Source: Camarhynchus parvulus | Lineage: Eukaryota; Chordata; Aves; Passeriformes; Thraupidae | DNA length: 64,000 nt | NCBI RefSeq assembly: GCF_901933205.1 | Contig: NC_044574.1 | Span: forward strand, 42,193,609-42,257,608 | Direction: 5' to 3' | Shown: positions 1-13,170 of the stretch, one piece after another | How the letters are laid out: every line of letters starts with the position of its first letter | Position numbering within the stretch: position 1 is the stretch's first letter | Position numbers and translations under genes: made by a program | The notes under the pieces: model-generated | Database searches by the model: none | Seen by the model: the letters and a program-made list of their open reading frames with translations, nothing else | Told to the model about the DNA's origin: nothing

Positions 1-300
1 TATCATCATCAGAATCTAGCTCTCAGCAGTTGCTACTGAATTCTGGAAATTTTGAATAGACTCATCATGCTACTAAAAACTGATTGGAGTTGGCTCTCTA
101 ATTCATCATAAAAAAGCCTGCAACACCTCCCCTCTACTGCCCTGTTAAACTGTGTTGTTTGATATTAATTGCAAATAAATATTAAGCTACAGTGACCTCA
201 TTAATCTCAAGTTATCTAGTCAGACAAATCATGACTAGAAAATGAAAACTTAGTTCAAAATTCATAGGGAGAAAAAAAAAAACAGTTCTGTCTTTTTCAT

Positions 301-362
301 GTTGGGATTTTGTTTTGGTTTTTTGTTTTGCCTTGTTTTTTGTTTTTGTTTGTGTTTTTTTA
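301..362. repeat. T/G-only low-complexity tract
   Basis: The plus strand is almost purely T and G for about 60 bases, with T runs broken by single or paired G and only two C. It is one of several T/G or A/C tracts in the window with strong strand asymmetry. Confidence 0.8.
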
Positions 363-1671
363 AGCAAAGTAGAAAAGTACTAAAGAAGGAACCTCTTTCT
401 TACAGGACTACACACATGCAGGCAATTATCACCTGAATTTGACATATTAAGCATATTTAGAATTTATTTCCTACGAAGTAAAATGTTGATTTCTCACTGC
501 CTCCCCCCCAAATATATGGGTGTCTTTTCATCACTCTTAAACTTCCTACAGTAATTTTTTCTACATCTTGGCAGAAACCTTCTATCTTATGTTAAATGAG
601 AACATTTGTCATTATCCCTTCACCTCTCACTTGTATTCATAACAAAGAATTAGTTCCTTGCAGAGCATATTGTCCTATAATGAGCCTGACACTCCTTTTG
701 TTCTGTAGACCTTTCCATGGAATAAGTCTATGAGTAGATTCTTTGTATTAAATCAGTACAAAGTAGCATGCTCTCAGTTTTGAATAGCTAAGTATGATAA
801 TAAGACAACAAAAGAATGAAATCTGAAATTGACTTAATACAATGACTAGAAACAGAATAAGAAAAAGAGAAAAGAAGCCATGTTCTGAGAAGCCAGCAAA
901 AAAAGCTACCTGGCAAAAGAAAAAAAATATATGTAAGAATAAAAAAATTTGTGAATTTCATAAAAGAGAAGATCCACTGAGTGATTTTATTCTTTTGCCC
1001 CCAAATTTCCAAATCCACACTTATTAGCTGTTCTACGAAAATTTCCACTGCTAGATTACACCAAATGCCACTGCTCTTGCTGCCAGATAGGCATTAATAA
1101 CTATGTGCCTGCACTGCCTAGGCTTGTTCTGTTTAAACTAACACTCATAAAGTTGATGAGGAGAAACTTAAAAGCTTCTAAAGCGGTTTTTGATTTTGCT
1201 ATTCTTATAATAACTAGTTTATGAGAAAGGTCTTGAAAGTTAGAGCTCTGTGATAGAGGAGTTTTGCACAGCTGGATCATGCATCCTTAAATCTGAAGTA
1301 AAATATCCTTCAGCCAGCAGAGTAAAAGGCATTCTTCCTCAAAGGGTAAAGATCATATGCACCTGTTAGCTTCATCACTTCCCCTAGGACTTATTCAGTA
1401 TCACTAGGTTTAACATCATTTTCTTGAGGTAGTTCCTTAGGTGGAAAGATATTAAGAAAGCAGAGTCAAAAGTACATTTGAATATGTTTGTAATAATTTC
1501 AAATTACTTACTTAACATTAGGGACCAAAACCCCACAAAGCACATGCATGGTTTTGCAGACACATGCACCAATGCTCACTGTCCTCCTACACACCCACGT
1601 ACTGCCATCAGCATCACCCCTGACATTTCCTGTAACAGAACCACAGCTCCTTTACCACGAGTCTGAATTAA

Positions 1672-1698
1672 CAAACAAACAAACAAACAAACAAACAA
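1672..1698. repeat. (CAAA)6 microsatellite
   Basis: Six perfect CAAA units are followed by CAA, directly counted. The same unit appears in nine copies at 22208-22243. Confidence 0.95.
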
Positions 1699-4600
1699 TT
1701 ATTTACTTTAAACTGTTTTAAAAGTGAAAATGTGGATGGTGGAAAAACCCTTTGATGGGTATTCAGGAAGGGTTTGTTCTGTTTCCAGTTGTTAATATTC
1801 CCTCTAAGGAAATGAGCATGCTTCAAAGACATCATGGGCAGCATCACTGTGTACTGTTATTTACAAAGCTATGAATTTTTCAGTTAGAAAGGAATTATAT
1901 AAATATCACTGTAGCTTAACTAGTATTGTTTGTGGTGGCATGTTAAAGATTGTCTCTTTATAAAAGCTTTTCTAACCTCAGAAGTGTATTTCATTGTTTT
2001 TCCTGATTAAGAAAAGCACAAATACACCCCACAAAACAAACTATCAAAAGCTAAGGCAACAACAAAAACAAAACCAGAAAAAGATAAAAATCATTTTATG
2101 GTGCTGATCTGTCTGTCCTGGTCTCCTTCAGTTTGATTTTTCAGTCAAAAGACTAAAATAAACCTTGTTAATAAGCCTGTCCAAAATGCATCCAAAAAAG
2201 GAAGAATTTTCAGGACCAGGGAGAAAAGATTCAAAAGATTGCTTACCTGCCATTCTTTCTAAAAAAATTGCTTAATTTAGTAAGCTTTGGAATGAAACAT
2301 AACTTCACAGGTTCTGGAGGTGATGGTACATCAGTTTGAACAGCTGCAGCAACATGACCTTTTCACTGATTTAATTTTTAACTTTTCTGGTTTTAATATG
2401 TAATTGAATTGCAAATTGAATTAAGCCATAAATGTTTCATTGTATTGAAATCTAAAAATGCTTATGTCTTGAATGATAATTAAAAAAAAATCTGGACTTA
2501 CTAAAAGGGATTGTTCTGATTAAAAATAATGCTTGTTTTGGTACAGAGAATGGCCACAACTTATGCTGTTGGTCTCAAATGTTTGGACCTGGTTCTCTTG
2601 CAAAAGATTTTTGTATTGTTGGGTTTAGATTGTATACTGAAATAGCTGAAACAAAAGATGTTCTAAAGCAGTTTGAGAATTTTTATCCGCTTCATTTTAT
2701 CTGTGCTTTATTTATACTCCTTGGTTGCATTTTTAAGTTGTTTGTAACTACTCTGTGAATTTTCCTACTTAACATCTGATTGAACTAGGCAACCTTACAA
2801 GCCAACCTGCTTGTGTGTGATGGAAACATGCCTGCAGTCAGATTACCATTTAAATAGTATATTACCTACACTCGGGAAAAAGCCTGACAAAATCTGCTCT
2901 CCCTGTTTGTATAGCATACACTTAGCCAAGCTCTTGTTTCTTTACTCACATGTACAGATAGACAATCCAGTTTCTGGACAAGTCAATAATGGATGGATTA
3001 TTTATAACAGCTTCTAAATGTTCATGGGTAAAAATATTATCTACTTACTGCATTCATGAATGAGCTGAAAATCTGAACATTTACCATAGTCATCCTTTTT
3101 TCCTAGCAGCCATAGCTTTAGAACTGCCAAAACTGAGGTGTTGTTTCTTTTTTCTTCTTTTCTGCCTTTCTTCTTTTTTTTCAATCTAATGTTGTCAAAG
3201 AGCTGACAATAACAAAAAGATCTCAAGGTTAGACAACTCATATGCATAGGAATTTAAGCAGGAGTCAACTTCCCTCCATCTGCTTTAATTCTATTTCAGT
3301 TTTATGAATCACTTCAATGCATAAACTGCTACTGTCCCACAGATGGTTTTGTCATTTGTGACACGAAAGAGCCTCTTCTTAATATCAGAAAACCAGATGT
3401 TGGTGTCCTGTTGTAGAAATACATGGGAGACTTCTGAAGTAGGTTATTAGAGTAGGCTGTGGTGTGCAGTTGGGAGCCAGCCTCTCTTTGAGGGTCTGTA
3501 AAGCAACCACTGGAATGACTCACTGGCTTCAGGAGGAATCTCAAAGCATCCACATGGACTTTCCTGCCCTGGGCCCAAGCATGGCACTGACTTATTCATT
3601 CTCAGTAACACCAAGGATTCCTACCAGGTCTATTCACACACAAGGTAATGCTAATGTAGCATTTCGAGAGTTTGTTAGTGAAGGAGGCCAATACAAATCT
3701 CTTTCACCAAGCCAGGCTACTGCAAAGCTCTTCATTGAAGCTTCTGGAGGATTAGAAGAGCTAATTGTTGTGGCTATCAAATATATTATCTCTTAGTATG
3801 CCATGCATTAATAGAAGAACTTTTAATTTCAAATAGTTATTATATTAAATCAACAAGAAATTTATTTTAAAGAGCATGATAAATTTTCTGAAAGTTATTC
3901 GTATTGCCTTTTTGCAGGCAATTCATCTTGCCCATATTGCAGGCTGAAAGAAAAACAAATCACAAACCACTGAAAGTTTAGCAATAAGTGTTGTTTTTAG
4001 GGCATTTGCCTGCTGATCTCTGAAATTTACAAACTCTGTGTCTTACCTATAAAGAATACTAGATTTTATGGAAAATACTGATTACCTAATATGTGAGTCA
4101 CAGCTTAGGTTTCTGTTAAGTAACAGAAATTTTTGTCCAGCAGAATCTTTATTATCACTGGTATACCAGACCAAAAAAACTATAATTGTCAGAGCTTTGG
4201 CTGAATTTAAAAGGACACAGATTTACTAGAAGCAGAAAAAGTAGAAATTAAACAGAACTGACAGAAAATGGGAAGTGTGAAAAGGAGGTAGGAGAAGAAA
4301 TAATTCTGATTATTTTTAGTTCTACTCTTTCATCTCCTCTATTGACTCTGTCAAATATCACCAGCAGAAAAATTATGTATAAAATGTCACAAAAAGAAGA
4401 AAGCAAACATAGGTTAAATATAGATACAATGTATAAAGGGGATTTATTGTAATTTTTGCTCCCTGCTGTAGTTTAACACATAGATAGACATATTTTGAAA
4501 TGTTTTTGAGAAAGGGCTGCTTAATACAGTTTTATGGTCACTGACCTTCTTACATATTAGAAAAGCTCCATCTCTAACCTCCTGAGGGAATGGCACATTG

Positions 4601-7600
4601 GCAACTACTTTTTAAACATGATTAGGGAAATACACTCAATTGTGTCATGAAAGTTTAGGAAATGCAGTTGTACATTTGGGACAAACCCTGTTTTTTTACA
4701 ATGCAGCGGATTGATCATCTGATTGTGACTGCCTCACCCCTGGCTCCTCTGTTTCCCTCTTGCTCTCCCTTGCCTTGGACCTCTCAAGGCTTCTACCCAC
4801 CAGAGGAACATTCTTCTCTTCCAATCCACATCCTCACAGACGTCTCTCTTCTCATCTTATCTGGGTGAAAGACTAATGTTCTTCTCCCTTGTTTCCTCTA
4901 GAGAAGTAGGATACAACATGACAACAGTATCATGTATTGCAATATCATGCAGCAAGGTTCCAAGTAAAACAATTTTTCCATATGAATTCTGTTTTTCCAA
5001 AAGGTGATTCACTGTGTCTTACTCTCATATGCACAGACTTGGAGCAATGTTTACATTTCTTTTATGCATGAGAATAAATATGCACATTGTAATGTGCTTT
5101 TTTCTATGTAAAGGAATGTTTCACAGCATTGAATCTAGCTTATCTTATGCAATGGGTTGACAGGCATTGTCTAAAGCAATTTAACTTTCCTGTCCCTAGA
5201 TGATACCAGAAAAAATAATTTATTTGTTGCTTCAAAGGAAATATTTTTACTTCTGCAGTCCTTAATGTAGATAAACCCTTGCTTTTATCACATGAAGTGG
5301 AATAACTTGAAACATATTTGAAGTACATATGCTAGTATTGCTCAGTATTTTGTAAATGAATTGTATACACGAATGTACAATGTAATATTGCTGATGTGAT
5401 GTGTAAGAGTAGGTATTGGGAGCTATAGCACAGGATGAGATGTGTCACAACCAAACGCTCACCCTGGCTGCTGTTTAATTTCTGCAGCTTTAGATTCTTA
5501 CTTAGGAACTTTGCTTCCATTTTTCTGGCCTCAGCTCAGGTAATGACACTACATACTGAAAGTAATAAAGACTGACCATTCATTTGTGTTGCTCTCTCTC
5601 AGGCAGCTCTTCTGGGCATTGCAGGCACATGAAATACAGTGTATATAACATATCACTTGTTACTTCCATCTGGCTCTTTTGGAAAAAAAAAGAAATTTCT
5701 GGTACATGAAAAAGCCTGCTGCTTATGGACTGAGCTCATGTTAGTATCCTAGCTTCACACTCAGCTACCATTATCACTACATCCAAAAGCAAGAAATGCA
5801 GAAAGCTGAGGTGCAAATCTCTCTTCACACTGCTGGCATGCTGGCTTCAAGGGCAGTCATGACATACACAGATAAGGCAGATGTAAGGCAACATGTAAAT
5901 TCAATATCTACTCTCACTATTTGATTTCTACTGGATGCCATTCTTCATTCCCTTCAGTAGTGCTACTCCTGGGATAGATGGATGGTACACAAGAAAGATT
6001 ATCTCTTAGATAATAAATATGTATTTATTAAACAGCTTTTTTTTAGCTTTTTACCTTAAATATTAAGGAAAAAAAGTTTACAAATGACAGAGAAATTAGC
6101 TTGGTTACAAAGCAAAATTGAAAATTAATTATTTTGGCTATTCGGTATATTCTCTCTATGCAAACTTGTGAAAATAAATTTGTGCCATCCAAATTTCATT
6201 ATTTTTTTTTTATTTGCTGATTTATTTATATGTTAGTTAACATGCATTTTTATGCCTGTAAAAATGTTGATGAGTATAGAAAGAAATATTAGTCTCCAAT
6301 TTCTATAGATCCTATTAGGAGTTGAAGTTAAGGATTTCTGAGATTAATGCTTTCTCCTTCAGGTAGTCTTATCTTTTATTCCCTATCTCAGTGCTGGAAC
6401 TCTTAAAATCCCCATTTCATACTGTCCACAAAACATGGCCTGACATTGAAGGAGTGTCCCTGTCATATTGCCTGATGCAAAGCTCTAGAGCTTCATATAA
6501 AGACCTTTCCATCTAAACATCTTTCCATGTAAACAAAGATTAAGTACTTTTTCAAGCCTTGTATTAAAAAAAGACAACAAAAAAACTTGACTTCTTGGCC
6601 TGTTTGGTAACAGGAGGGGACATCCTTCTTGCACCAAATGTTAATGCAGCTCTGTAGGCACTCAATGACCCCGAGACTGCTGGTTTCAGTTCTATACAAA
6701 GCTGCAGTCAGCTGGAGCTTCTTCATTTGCCATGCTTGAACAAGTTCAAGGTTGTAACTCCTGCCCTGCTAAAACTGATGTCAGTGAGATCAGGATCAGA
6801 CCTCTGTATTAGTATAGACTGGGAGAACACTGGTGAGAGATGGAGAAAAAGAAAACAAGAAACTTCTTTTCCTTTTTTTTTTTTTTTTGATAGTACAGTC
6901 AAATCTGATAATTTTATTCATTATTTAGCATAATTTCACCAATTTTAAGCTGGTTTGGCATTTGTACAGGTGTCATATGTGTTTCCAAGACGTATAAATT
7001 CTAATTGCCCTTGCATAGGGAATCTGACATAAACTGTTTCCAGCTTCAAATCAGGCTTGGCAGCTGGGACACATGCTCCAAATTTCTATCCCTTCTGGGG
7101 AGTAAAGGGAGTTATAAGCCCCCTAATCCGTGCCCTGAGAGATATCCCTGCCCCGCCAACAGCGAAAGCCAAAAACTTCCTTTGGCCAAAATGTCGTCAC
7201 TGTCAGCTGGCTGTCTCTGTATCTTCCTATATTGCTGTGCTGGCTAAAATAAGTAACAGTAAGTTATGTCAGCTTCTTCTTTACTAAAACTATGAAACCT
7301 GAAAATAAAGGATTTTTTCATAAGCTTTTAAGATCCTTTCCTAGAAGGTGATAAATTTCCTTTTTCGCCCAAGAAAGTTGTTTTGGCTGCCCCAAAATGG
7401 CAATGAATCCAGTGTACAAGAAACAGAAGGAGACTGTCAGTCTGAATTCTGGGGTCCTAAGAACTATGCCAGCTTGACAGTCTGTATTATCCTCTGCTTC
7501 CTCACTACACTTGTGTTTCTCTCCCTTTCCCAGGTAGAGGAAATGAATTAGGGGAAGGAGTGAATGTTTTATGTGGGAATGTAGTGAAAAATAAGAACAG

Positions 7601-8005
7601 AGTATCACATAAAAATTAAAAAAAGTAAGTTGCCACCAGTATTATACTCTCCTCCTCTTTTGAGCATTGCAAAGTATTAACTAGACAGCATTTATAAAAG
7701 GTATTTATTTCTAAGGAAGAAAGAAAAGGACAAAAGATAGGAAATACTGTGTTAGTGTCTGTGACTGTTATGCATTCTGTAAGGCTTCAAAGAGGTTGAG
7801 TTAAAAATTGAGGCTTTTATTTCCTTCCCTCAGAACAATGGAAAAATCTTTTGGAATTCTGGTAAATGTGTATAAGATAAAAGCAAGAAGGAAATAAAAG
7901 AATTTCACTTTCTTGAGTACTTGGGTCCATATGGGGACTCTAATTTTTATTATATAATAGAGGGAGAAAAATATATTGTAATATAAGTATTTTAGTTCAC
8001 AGCTT

Positions 8006-8105
8006 TTCCTTCCTTCCTTCCTTCCTTCCTTCCTTCCTTCCTTCCTTCCTTCCTTCCTTCCTTCCTTCCTTCCTTCCTTCCTTCCTTCCTTCCTTCCTTC
8101 CTTCC
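8006..8105. repeat. (TTCC)25 microsatellite
   Basis: Twenty-five uninterrupted TTCC units span 100 bases. The minus strand is therefore pure GGAA, a homopurine run able in principle to form triplex DNA. A minus-strand open frame of 115 codons across it reads as a Lys-Glu-Gly-Arg repeat and is a by-product of the microsatellite. The perfect array suggests a young, length-variable locus. Confidence 0.97.
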
Positions 8106-8133
8106 ATCCATCCATCCATCCATCCATCCATCC
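8106..8133. repeat. (ATCC)7 microsatellite joined to the TTCC array
   Basis: Seven perfect ATCC units follow the TTCC array in phase, so the two form one compound tetranucleotide locus. A single T-to-A change per unit converts one motif to the other, which suggests that this end grew from one mutated unit. Confidence 0.96.
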
Positions 8134-11100
8134 ATGAATAAATTTCATGCTACAAGGTAAAGTAAAAACTGGAATGCAATAGGTCAGATTTCCTACTATG
8201 TTCCAGTGACATACTGAAATAAGCCTTACTGTTTATCCTTCTTACATCCTCCTGAAACAAATCTTTATTAATTCTCTGTTTGAAATAGAACACAATGTGT
8301 GTCCTCATAATGGGCCATATCCTGCTATCAATATTTTAACAGATCCCCCACAGACTGTAATGTGGAGTCTGCTAAAAAATTGATGGCACCATTATGCTCA
8401 ACTGTAAGTATATTTATAATTAAATTATTTTTCTTTGAATTCATTCAAATTTCTGTCTATGAGAAATTAAAGTGCCCTGGTTAAACTAATTAATTGTGAA
8501 CACATTGTGTTGTGTTTATTTTGGTAATGTTTGTTTCAGTCTGAAAACCTGTCAGAAATATTCATGCTTTCCTGCTGTGGATTAACACACAAAAGTTCAG
8601 CAGCTTAGTACAGATTCCAAAGACAAATTACAGCAGAAGTAATTTGCTCTGATTATAGGAAGCAATTGTTATAACTAAGTATAATATATGTACAAGTCAA
8701 GCCTTGTTGAATAAAGCTGCATAAAAGAGAGGAAGGAAGGCTAAAAATTGCAGAACATAAAGTTATGATAAAAACTGAAATAAAAGAATTTATGAAAAAT
8801 TCCTCTTTTTGACCTTCTGACTTCCATCAAGGTTCAGAGAGCTGGGAAATAAAGTATATGAAGTTTCAGCAAATACCATAGAATCTCCACTCAAGAAGTA
8901 TGTGCTTTAGAAAATAATTCTCCATGTTATTTAAAAATTAAACAAACAAATTTTTTGCAAAATATATACTCCAATTTATTTAAGGGGAAGACTTTCCAAA
9001 GTAAGAGAGAGATTAGGGTTCTGGGTTGTATCACATTGGACTAAGCCTTTTAGCTGCTGTTTTCTTTTATTAACCAGCTGAATTTCTTATTTCTGAGTAT
9101 TTCCCACCACTGAGACAAGGAATTAATGAATTGCTAGCTGAATTTCTAGCTAGCCCGTTCTTTGTGTTCTTTTTGAATTTGAGTCTTTCTTTGTGTTCTC
9201 TTTGTTTCTCTTGGTAGCTTTTTGAGGTTTTCTTTCCTTCCCTTCCTTTAGTGCTTTGCAGCTCTTGGAAATATTTTAATTTACTCATTTCAGAAACCAC
9301 CTGGAAGATAAGTCTTGGTAACTATCAATGCACAAGATGATCAAGAACTTTATGAATATGATACTTTTAAAATTTTTTTTCATCATGTGTGCTAGATAAA
9401 ATTTAGTTTTTTAGACTTTCACACTGCATAAATACATGTATACATCTGTTTCCATTTTTTAAGTGTTCAGAAACAGTATATCATTAGAATGGATGCATAT
9501 ATCTATATATAGGGTTTATACATACATTTTTAAGGACCTAATTTTGAATGGCTAGATTTTTATGTGTCTGTCTGAAAGTTTTTTCAGCCCATAACAAAAA
9601 GCAGGATAAGCCAACTGAGCAAAATAGAATAGAAAGAATATCACCCTTCTGCAGTCTTTTACAAAATATGGGAAGCTTTGGGCTAGGCCCCTTAAAATAC
9701 TGAGTATTTCTCACAGAAACAATAGAGTGGAGTATTCTAGACTACTTGATTTTAAGCAGAAAATCTCTTTTTTCCACAAAGTTTCTGACAGGAATGGAAA
9801 ATGGCAGTTTATGAATGATGGTTTCTTGTAGTCAGAATGGAAAACTGCTTCATCACAGCCCCCTGTCTTTACCATATTAAAGCTGGGCCTGTATATCCCT
9901 TCTTATGTGCAGCAGGAGAGCATGTATAGCATTCCTTTTTATGCTGCATTCACATCATTATTCAGTAAATATTGCTAGAAGGATCTGTTGCAGTGGCAAC
10001 ATTCAGTGTTCATCCATAGTGTGACAATCTATGATACAAATCCATTGGGCATGTGTTTTGCCAAGGTCCTTACTCCCAAAATCAGATTTAACTTTTCTAT
10101 GGAAACTGGCCTAGTAATTTATTGAGAACAGGAGGCAAGCAAAATTCTTCTCATCTGTATTTCTCAGCAGTAAATCAAAATAAACATATAAGTTTAGGAA
10201 CTGTTTCTCTTGCTTTTTGCAAGTTCTGCAGGACCAGTTTTTTCTAAGTTAGTTGCTTCATTAATTCTTTGGTGTTGCAAACCAGGGAGGACACACAGAA
10301 GTTTAAAATGTTTTCATATTTATGTATAGAGTTTATAAATATATGTATATGTGTTTATGTATAGAAAAGTATCCAACCCGTTTAGGCAAGTTAAATGAAC
10401 ACTGTTTTCAACAAATTAAAGGATCCAATATCCCATAGTAGATGAAAAAGCTCTCTCCTTTTACAACTGCACAAATGTCAACTGCTCAAAATGGGCAGAA
10501 TGACTAAAGGATAATTCTCTGTTCCCCACCCTGGTGCATGAGAAGTGCTGCAGTGTGGGTGGTGTACTCTTGCCATGTATTTTTGGGCCACCAGTATGAG
10601 ACATACCACTCAGAAGATTACAAAAATATTTTCATCGATGTCTTTTTATGGAGTCTTTATCTTTATATAGCTCTTTCAGTCTGCTGCTTGGTGTAAACCT
10701 GCAATATGAGAAAATTTCTTGAAAAAGCTGAAAAAAAAGAAAAAAAACCCCAAACTACTAAAATTAAACTTACACAACACAGTGAGGGTGAACATGCCTA
10801 GTCTGGTTTGTTTATAATTACTTTCAGCAGATCTGCTTACAAGTGCTATATGTTGATATGTCTCATTGATAAGAGACACCACAATAAGAAACAGAACATG
10901 CAGGATTTTTCATAACAAAGGAAATTTTTTCATAAAATAGAGGACAATTTTTCATACAAGGGGATTGAACTTAGCATTGTCCCATTTGCATCTTTACAGC
11001 TTAAAGATGAACTTAGTGTTTATGCTGTGACACAATGTTAAGTCAATAGATTAAAAAAATTAATTGTAGCTTCAAGGCTGATGCACCAGAGTTTGTTATT

Positions 11101-11833
11101 GTTGAGATGCAAATTTTGTACATGTGTAAATTTTGCACTAACATCATAAAACTTATTGAGAATGATCTTTAATACTATTTAGGAACATTTAGGGACATTA
11201 TACATTTCACATAAACTATTAGACTTCCTATCTTCAGTAAAGGAAGTAAGTTTCTGGAATAAAGCTGATCCTACTAGCTGCATGATGCTAAACCATGCTT
11301 CAGTTTCATTTAAATGAACCATAATTACAGTTGCAGTTGAATCCCAACACCTGCCTTAGCTGATTACAGTAAAAAAATCAACAAATAAGCATAGCTTCAA
11401 AGGAATAAAATTAAACCTACCAAATCCCTATGACTGCTCCAGCAAAGCTGTGGAAAACAGATTAGAAAAGAGCTCAGTGAGATATGTTGTGAGGCACACA
11501 ATATAATATTCCTTTGTATTACAGAGAGAGCAGAGAAGCTTTAAAGCATGAGCTTTAAACTGGCAGTTCAGCTGGTGTTGAATTGTCCTTGGCTGGAGCA
11601 AGACCAAGGAAACAGGTTTTGCATCTCTCCTGGTCCTCTATCCCAAATATGTACAGGTTGACATAGCCTACAATCTTCTGATGCCATCATGAAGACACCA
11701 TGTAGAGTTAGAAGAGGGCACAAAGAAAGCATCCAAGTTTCCTGTATTTACTGCCTCCTGAGACTGATTTTTGTATGAAGCAAAATTACATGCTTCAGGT
11801 GTGGATAAAGTAGAAAGAATCGTATTAACCATT

Positions 11834-11869
11834 CTTGTAATTGTTACAAGAGAGTTAACACTAGTGTTA
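11834..11869. repeat. Two adjacent inverted repeats
   Basis: CTTGTAA and TTACAAG form a 7-bp stem with a 3-base loop (11834-11850). It is followed six bases later by the perfect 14-bp palindrome TAACACTAGTGTTA (11856-11869). Both were checked base by base. The function is unknown. Confidence 0.85.
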
Positions 11870-11879
11870 TCTACCATGC

Positions 11880-11946
11880 AATGTTAATTTATTGATAGTA
11901 AATGTTAATTTATTACGTACGTTAATGTTAATTTTTTGATGTAAAT
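11880..11946. repeat. Three tandem copies of a 21-23 bp AT-rich unit
   Basis: Units begin at 11880, 11901 and 11924, each starting with AATGTTAATT. The middle copy ends in a TACGTAC/ACGTACGT core not found in the others. The array directly follows the inverted-repeat pair. Confidence 0.75.
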
Positions 11947-12858
11947 AGTACATTTATCTTTTAATGCACCAGTCTAGAAAACACTCTGGATTTTATCAGG
12001 GAAGTATTCTTTTTTAAAGAATCTGATGCAGATTCTGCATATCAATCATGTCTTAAATTGTCAGCGTTTATTCTAAACTTAACATTCAAGCAACACAGCA
12101 AAACCACCTTTGTTCTGAACTCAGTGGGATGTGAAATGCCAGCATGGCAGAAAAATACGATTTCTTCATGTAGAAACCATCAGACCATCAAAGATGTCAG
12201 GATTAATATGAAGTGGGCTGTCAGAAGTACTATCTGCACTGAAAAAGCAGATAAACAGATTTCAAAATGGGAGTTAAATGCTTTTTCTTTTAAAGTATTA
12301 AAGACCAGATTTAAGTTCATTTCTGTGTCAGGAGTAAAAACTATGCCATCTGGTAGGACAAGAAAGTTTTCAAGCTCTAGTCTCAGTGAATGCAGCTGGC
12401 TCTGCTGAAGACTGTCTATACTGCACATTGCAGTACAATATAGAATTTCCAGAGTTATGTATAAAAGGAGGGCCTTGAGTACTGGGAGGAATAAAGTCAC
12501 ATTAGCTAAGATTTCTGCTTGGATTAATACGTACTGCTTTTCATCATAGGGTTTGCGTATTAAAATTCCAATTGGATTATCTTCAATGGAAATGTTGCTA
12601 TAGTGCTTCTAGTTTCCAGTCTAGTGCCAGCATGACTCTGTGCTGGGATATCCCGAACCTGATTTCATAGGCAAAATTAATACAGATCATCATCTTGAGT
12701 ATGTGCTACTCCAGTTATGTAAGAGTCAATTTACCTACACACAAGTAATCTGAAGAAGTCTGTCACTTGTCACAAACCCAGACTGAGGATGTTGCAGAGG
12801 AACTGCCAAGGCACCATCTCATGGGAACTATTAGCCTTTCCTGCTCACAGGAAAAAAA

Positions 12859-12881
12859 AAAAGTGTCAAAATGACACTTTT
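12859..12881. repeat. Hairpin with a 10-bp perfect stem
   Basis: AAAAGTGTCA and TGACACTTTT are exact reverse complements separated by AAA. The stem is directly visible. It sits about 35 bases upstream of the CR1 relic. The stem does not extend further outwards, so it is too short to resemble a microRNA precursor. Confidence 0.85.
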
Positions 12882-12914
12882 GTGCTTCCAAACATATTGA
12901 AAAACTGGAGTGTA

Positions 12915-13170
12915 AAGCCACCAGAACATTTGGCAGGCTGGAGCACATAGTGTGAAAAGCTGATAGACTTTAATTTGTTCAGTCTGGAGAAAAGGAGGCT
13001 CATGAGGGTCTCACTGGTTTCTTTATTGCTTCATGGGCATCTATACAGGAGATGGAGCCGTAATCTTCCCAGTACAGACTGCAAAAAGTGTCAAGATAGC
13101 ATAAACAAATTTAATCAAGGTCATCAAACACAGGACAGTGAAAGGAAAACCTGTTCACAGTGAGTGTGGT
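12915..13170 (+). mobile_element. CR1 LINE fragment (C-terminal ORF2 to 3' region)
   Basis: CR1 is the dominant avian non-LTR retrotransposon. The text from GGCTGGAGCAC through TTGTTCAGTCTGGAGAAAAG to the AGGCTC block matches the CR1 ORF2 C-terminus, which reads in frame as a Phe-Ser-Leu-Glu-Lys-Arg-Arg-Leu-like motif at 12975 onward. The copy is diverged, is 5'-truncated as most CR1 copies are, and lacks a clear 3' octamer end. The right-hand boundary is uncertain. It is inactive. Confidence 0.7.

Larger units (their letters stand above)
1..8003. other. AT-rich noncoding DNA, no gene seen
   Basis: This block has frequent stops in all six frames. The longest open frame (3464-3796, about 110 codons) has no recognisable domain and no convincing splice context. 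Low-complexity tracts inside it are listed separately. There is a T16 run at 6873-6888. A modestly GC-richer patch at about 7040-7250 contains two overlapping open frames of about 80 codons in different frames, which suggests composition rather than a gene. I see no tRNA, LINE or LTR signature that I can name. Confidence 0.6.
8136..12914. other. AT-rich noncoding DNA, no gene seen
   Basis: No open frame here resembles a known protein. The overlapping plus (12058-12408) and minus (12180-12500) frames of just over 100 codons have no motif and look like chance. Small structural features inside the block (an inverted-repeat cluster at 11834-11869, a triplicated AATGTTAATT unit at 11880-11946, a hairpin at 12859-12881) are listed separately. 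Confidence 0.6.

Noticed and set aside
4905..4966. Segment after CTTGTTTCCTCTAG and before GTAAAAC, considered as an exon
   Set aside because: Good acceptor and one open frame, but no recognisable peptide and no other support.
7801..8148. Minus-strand open frame reading as a KEGR repeat
   Set aside because: A direct translation of the (TTCC)n/(ATCC)n microsatellite.
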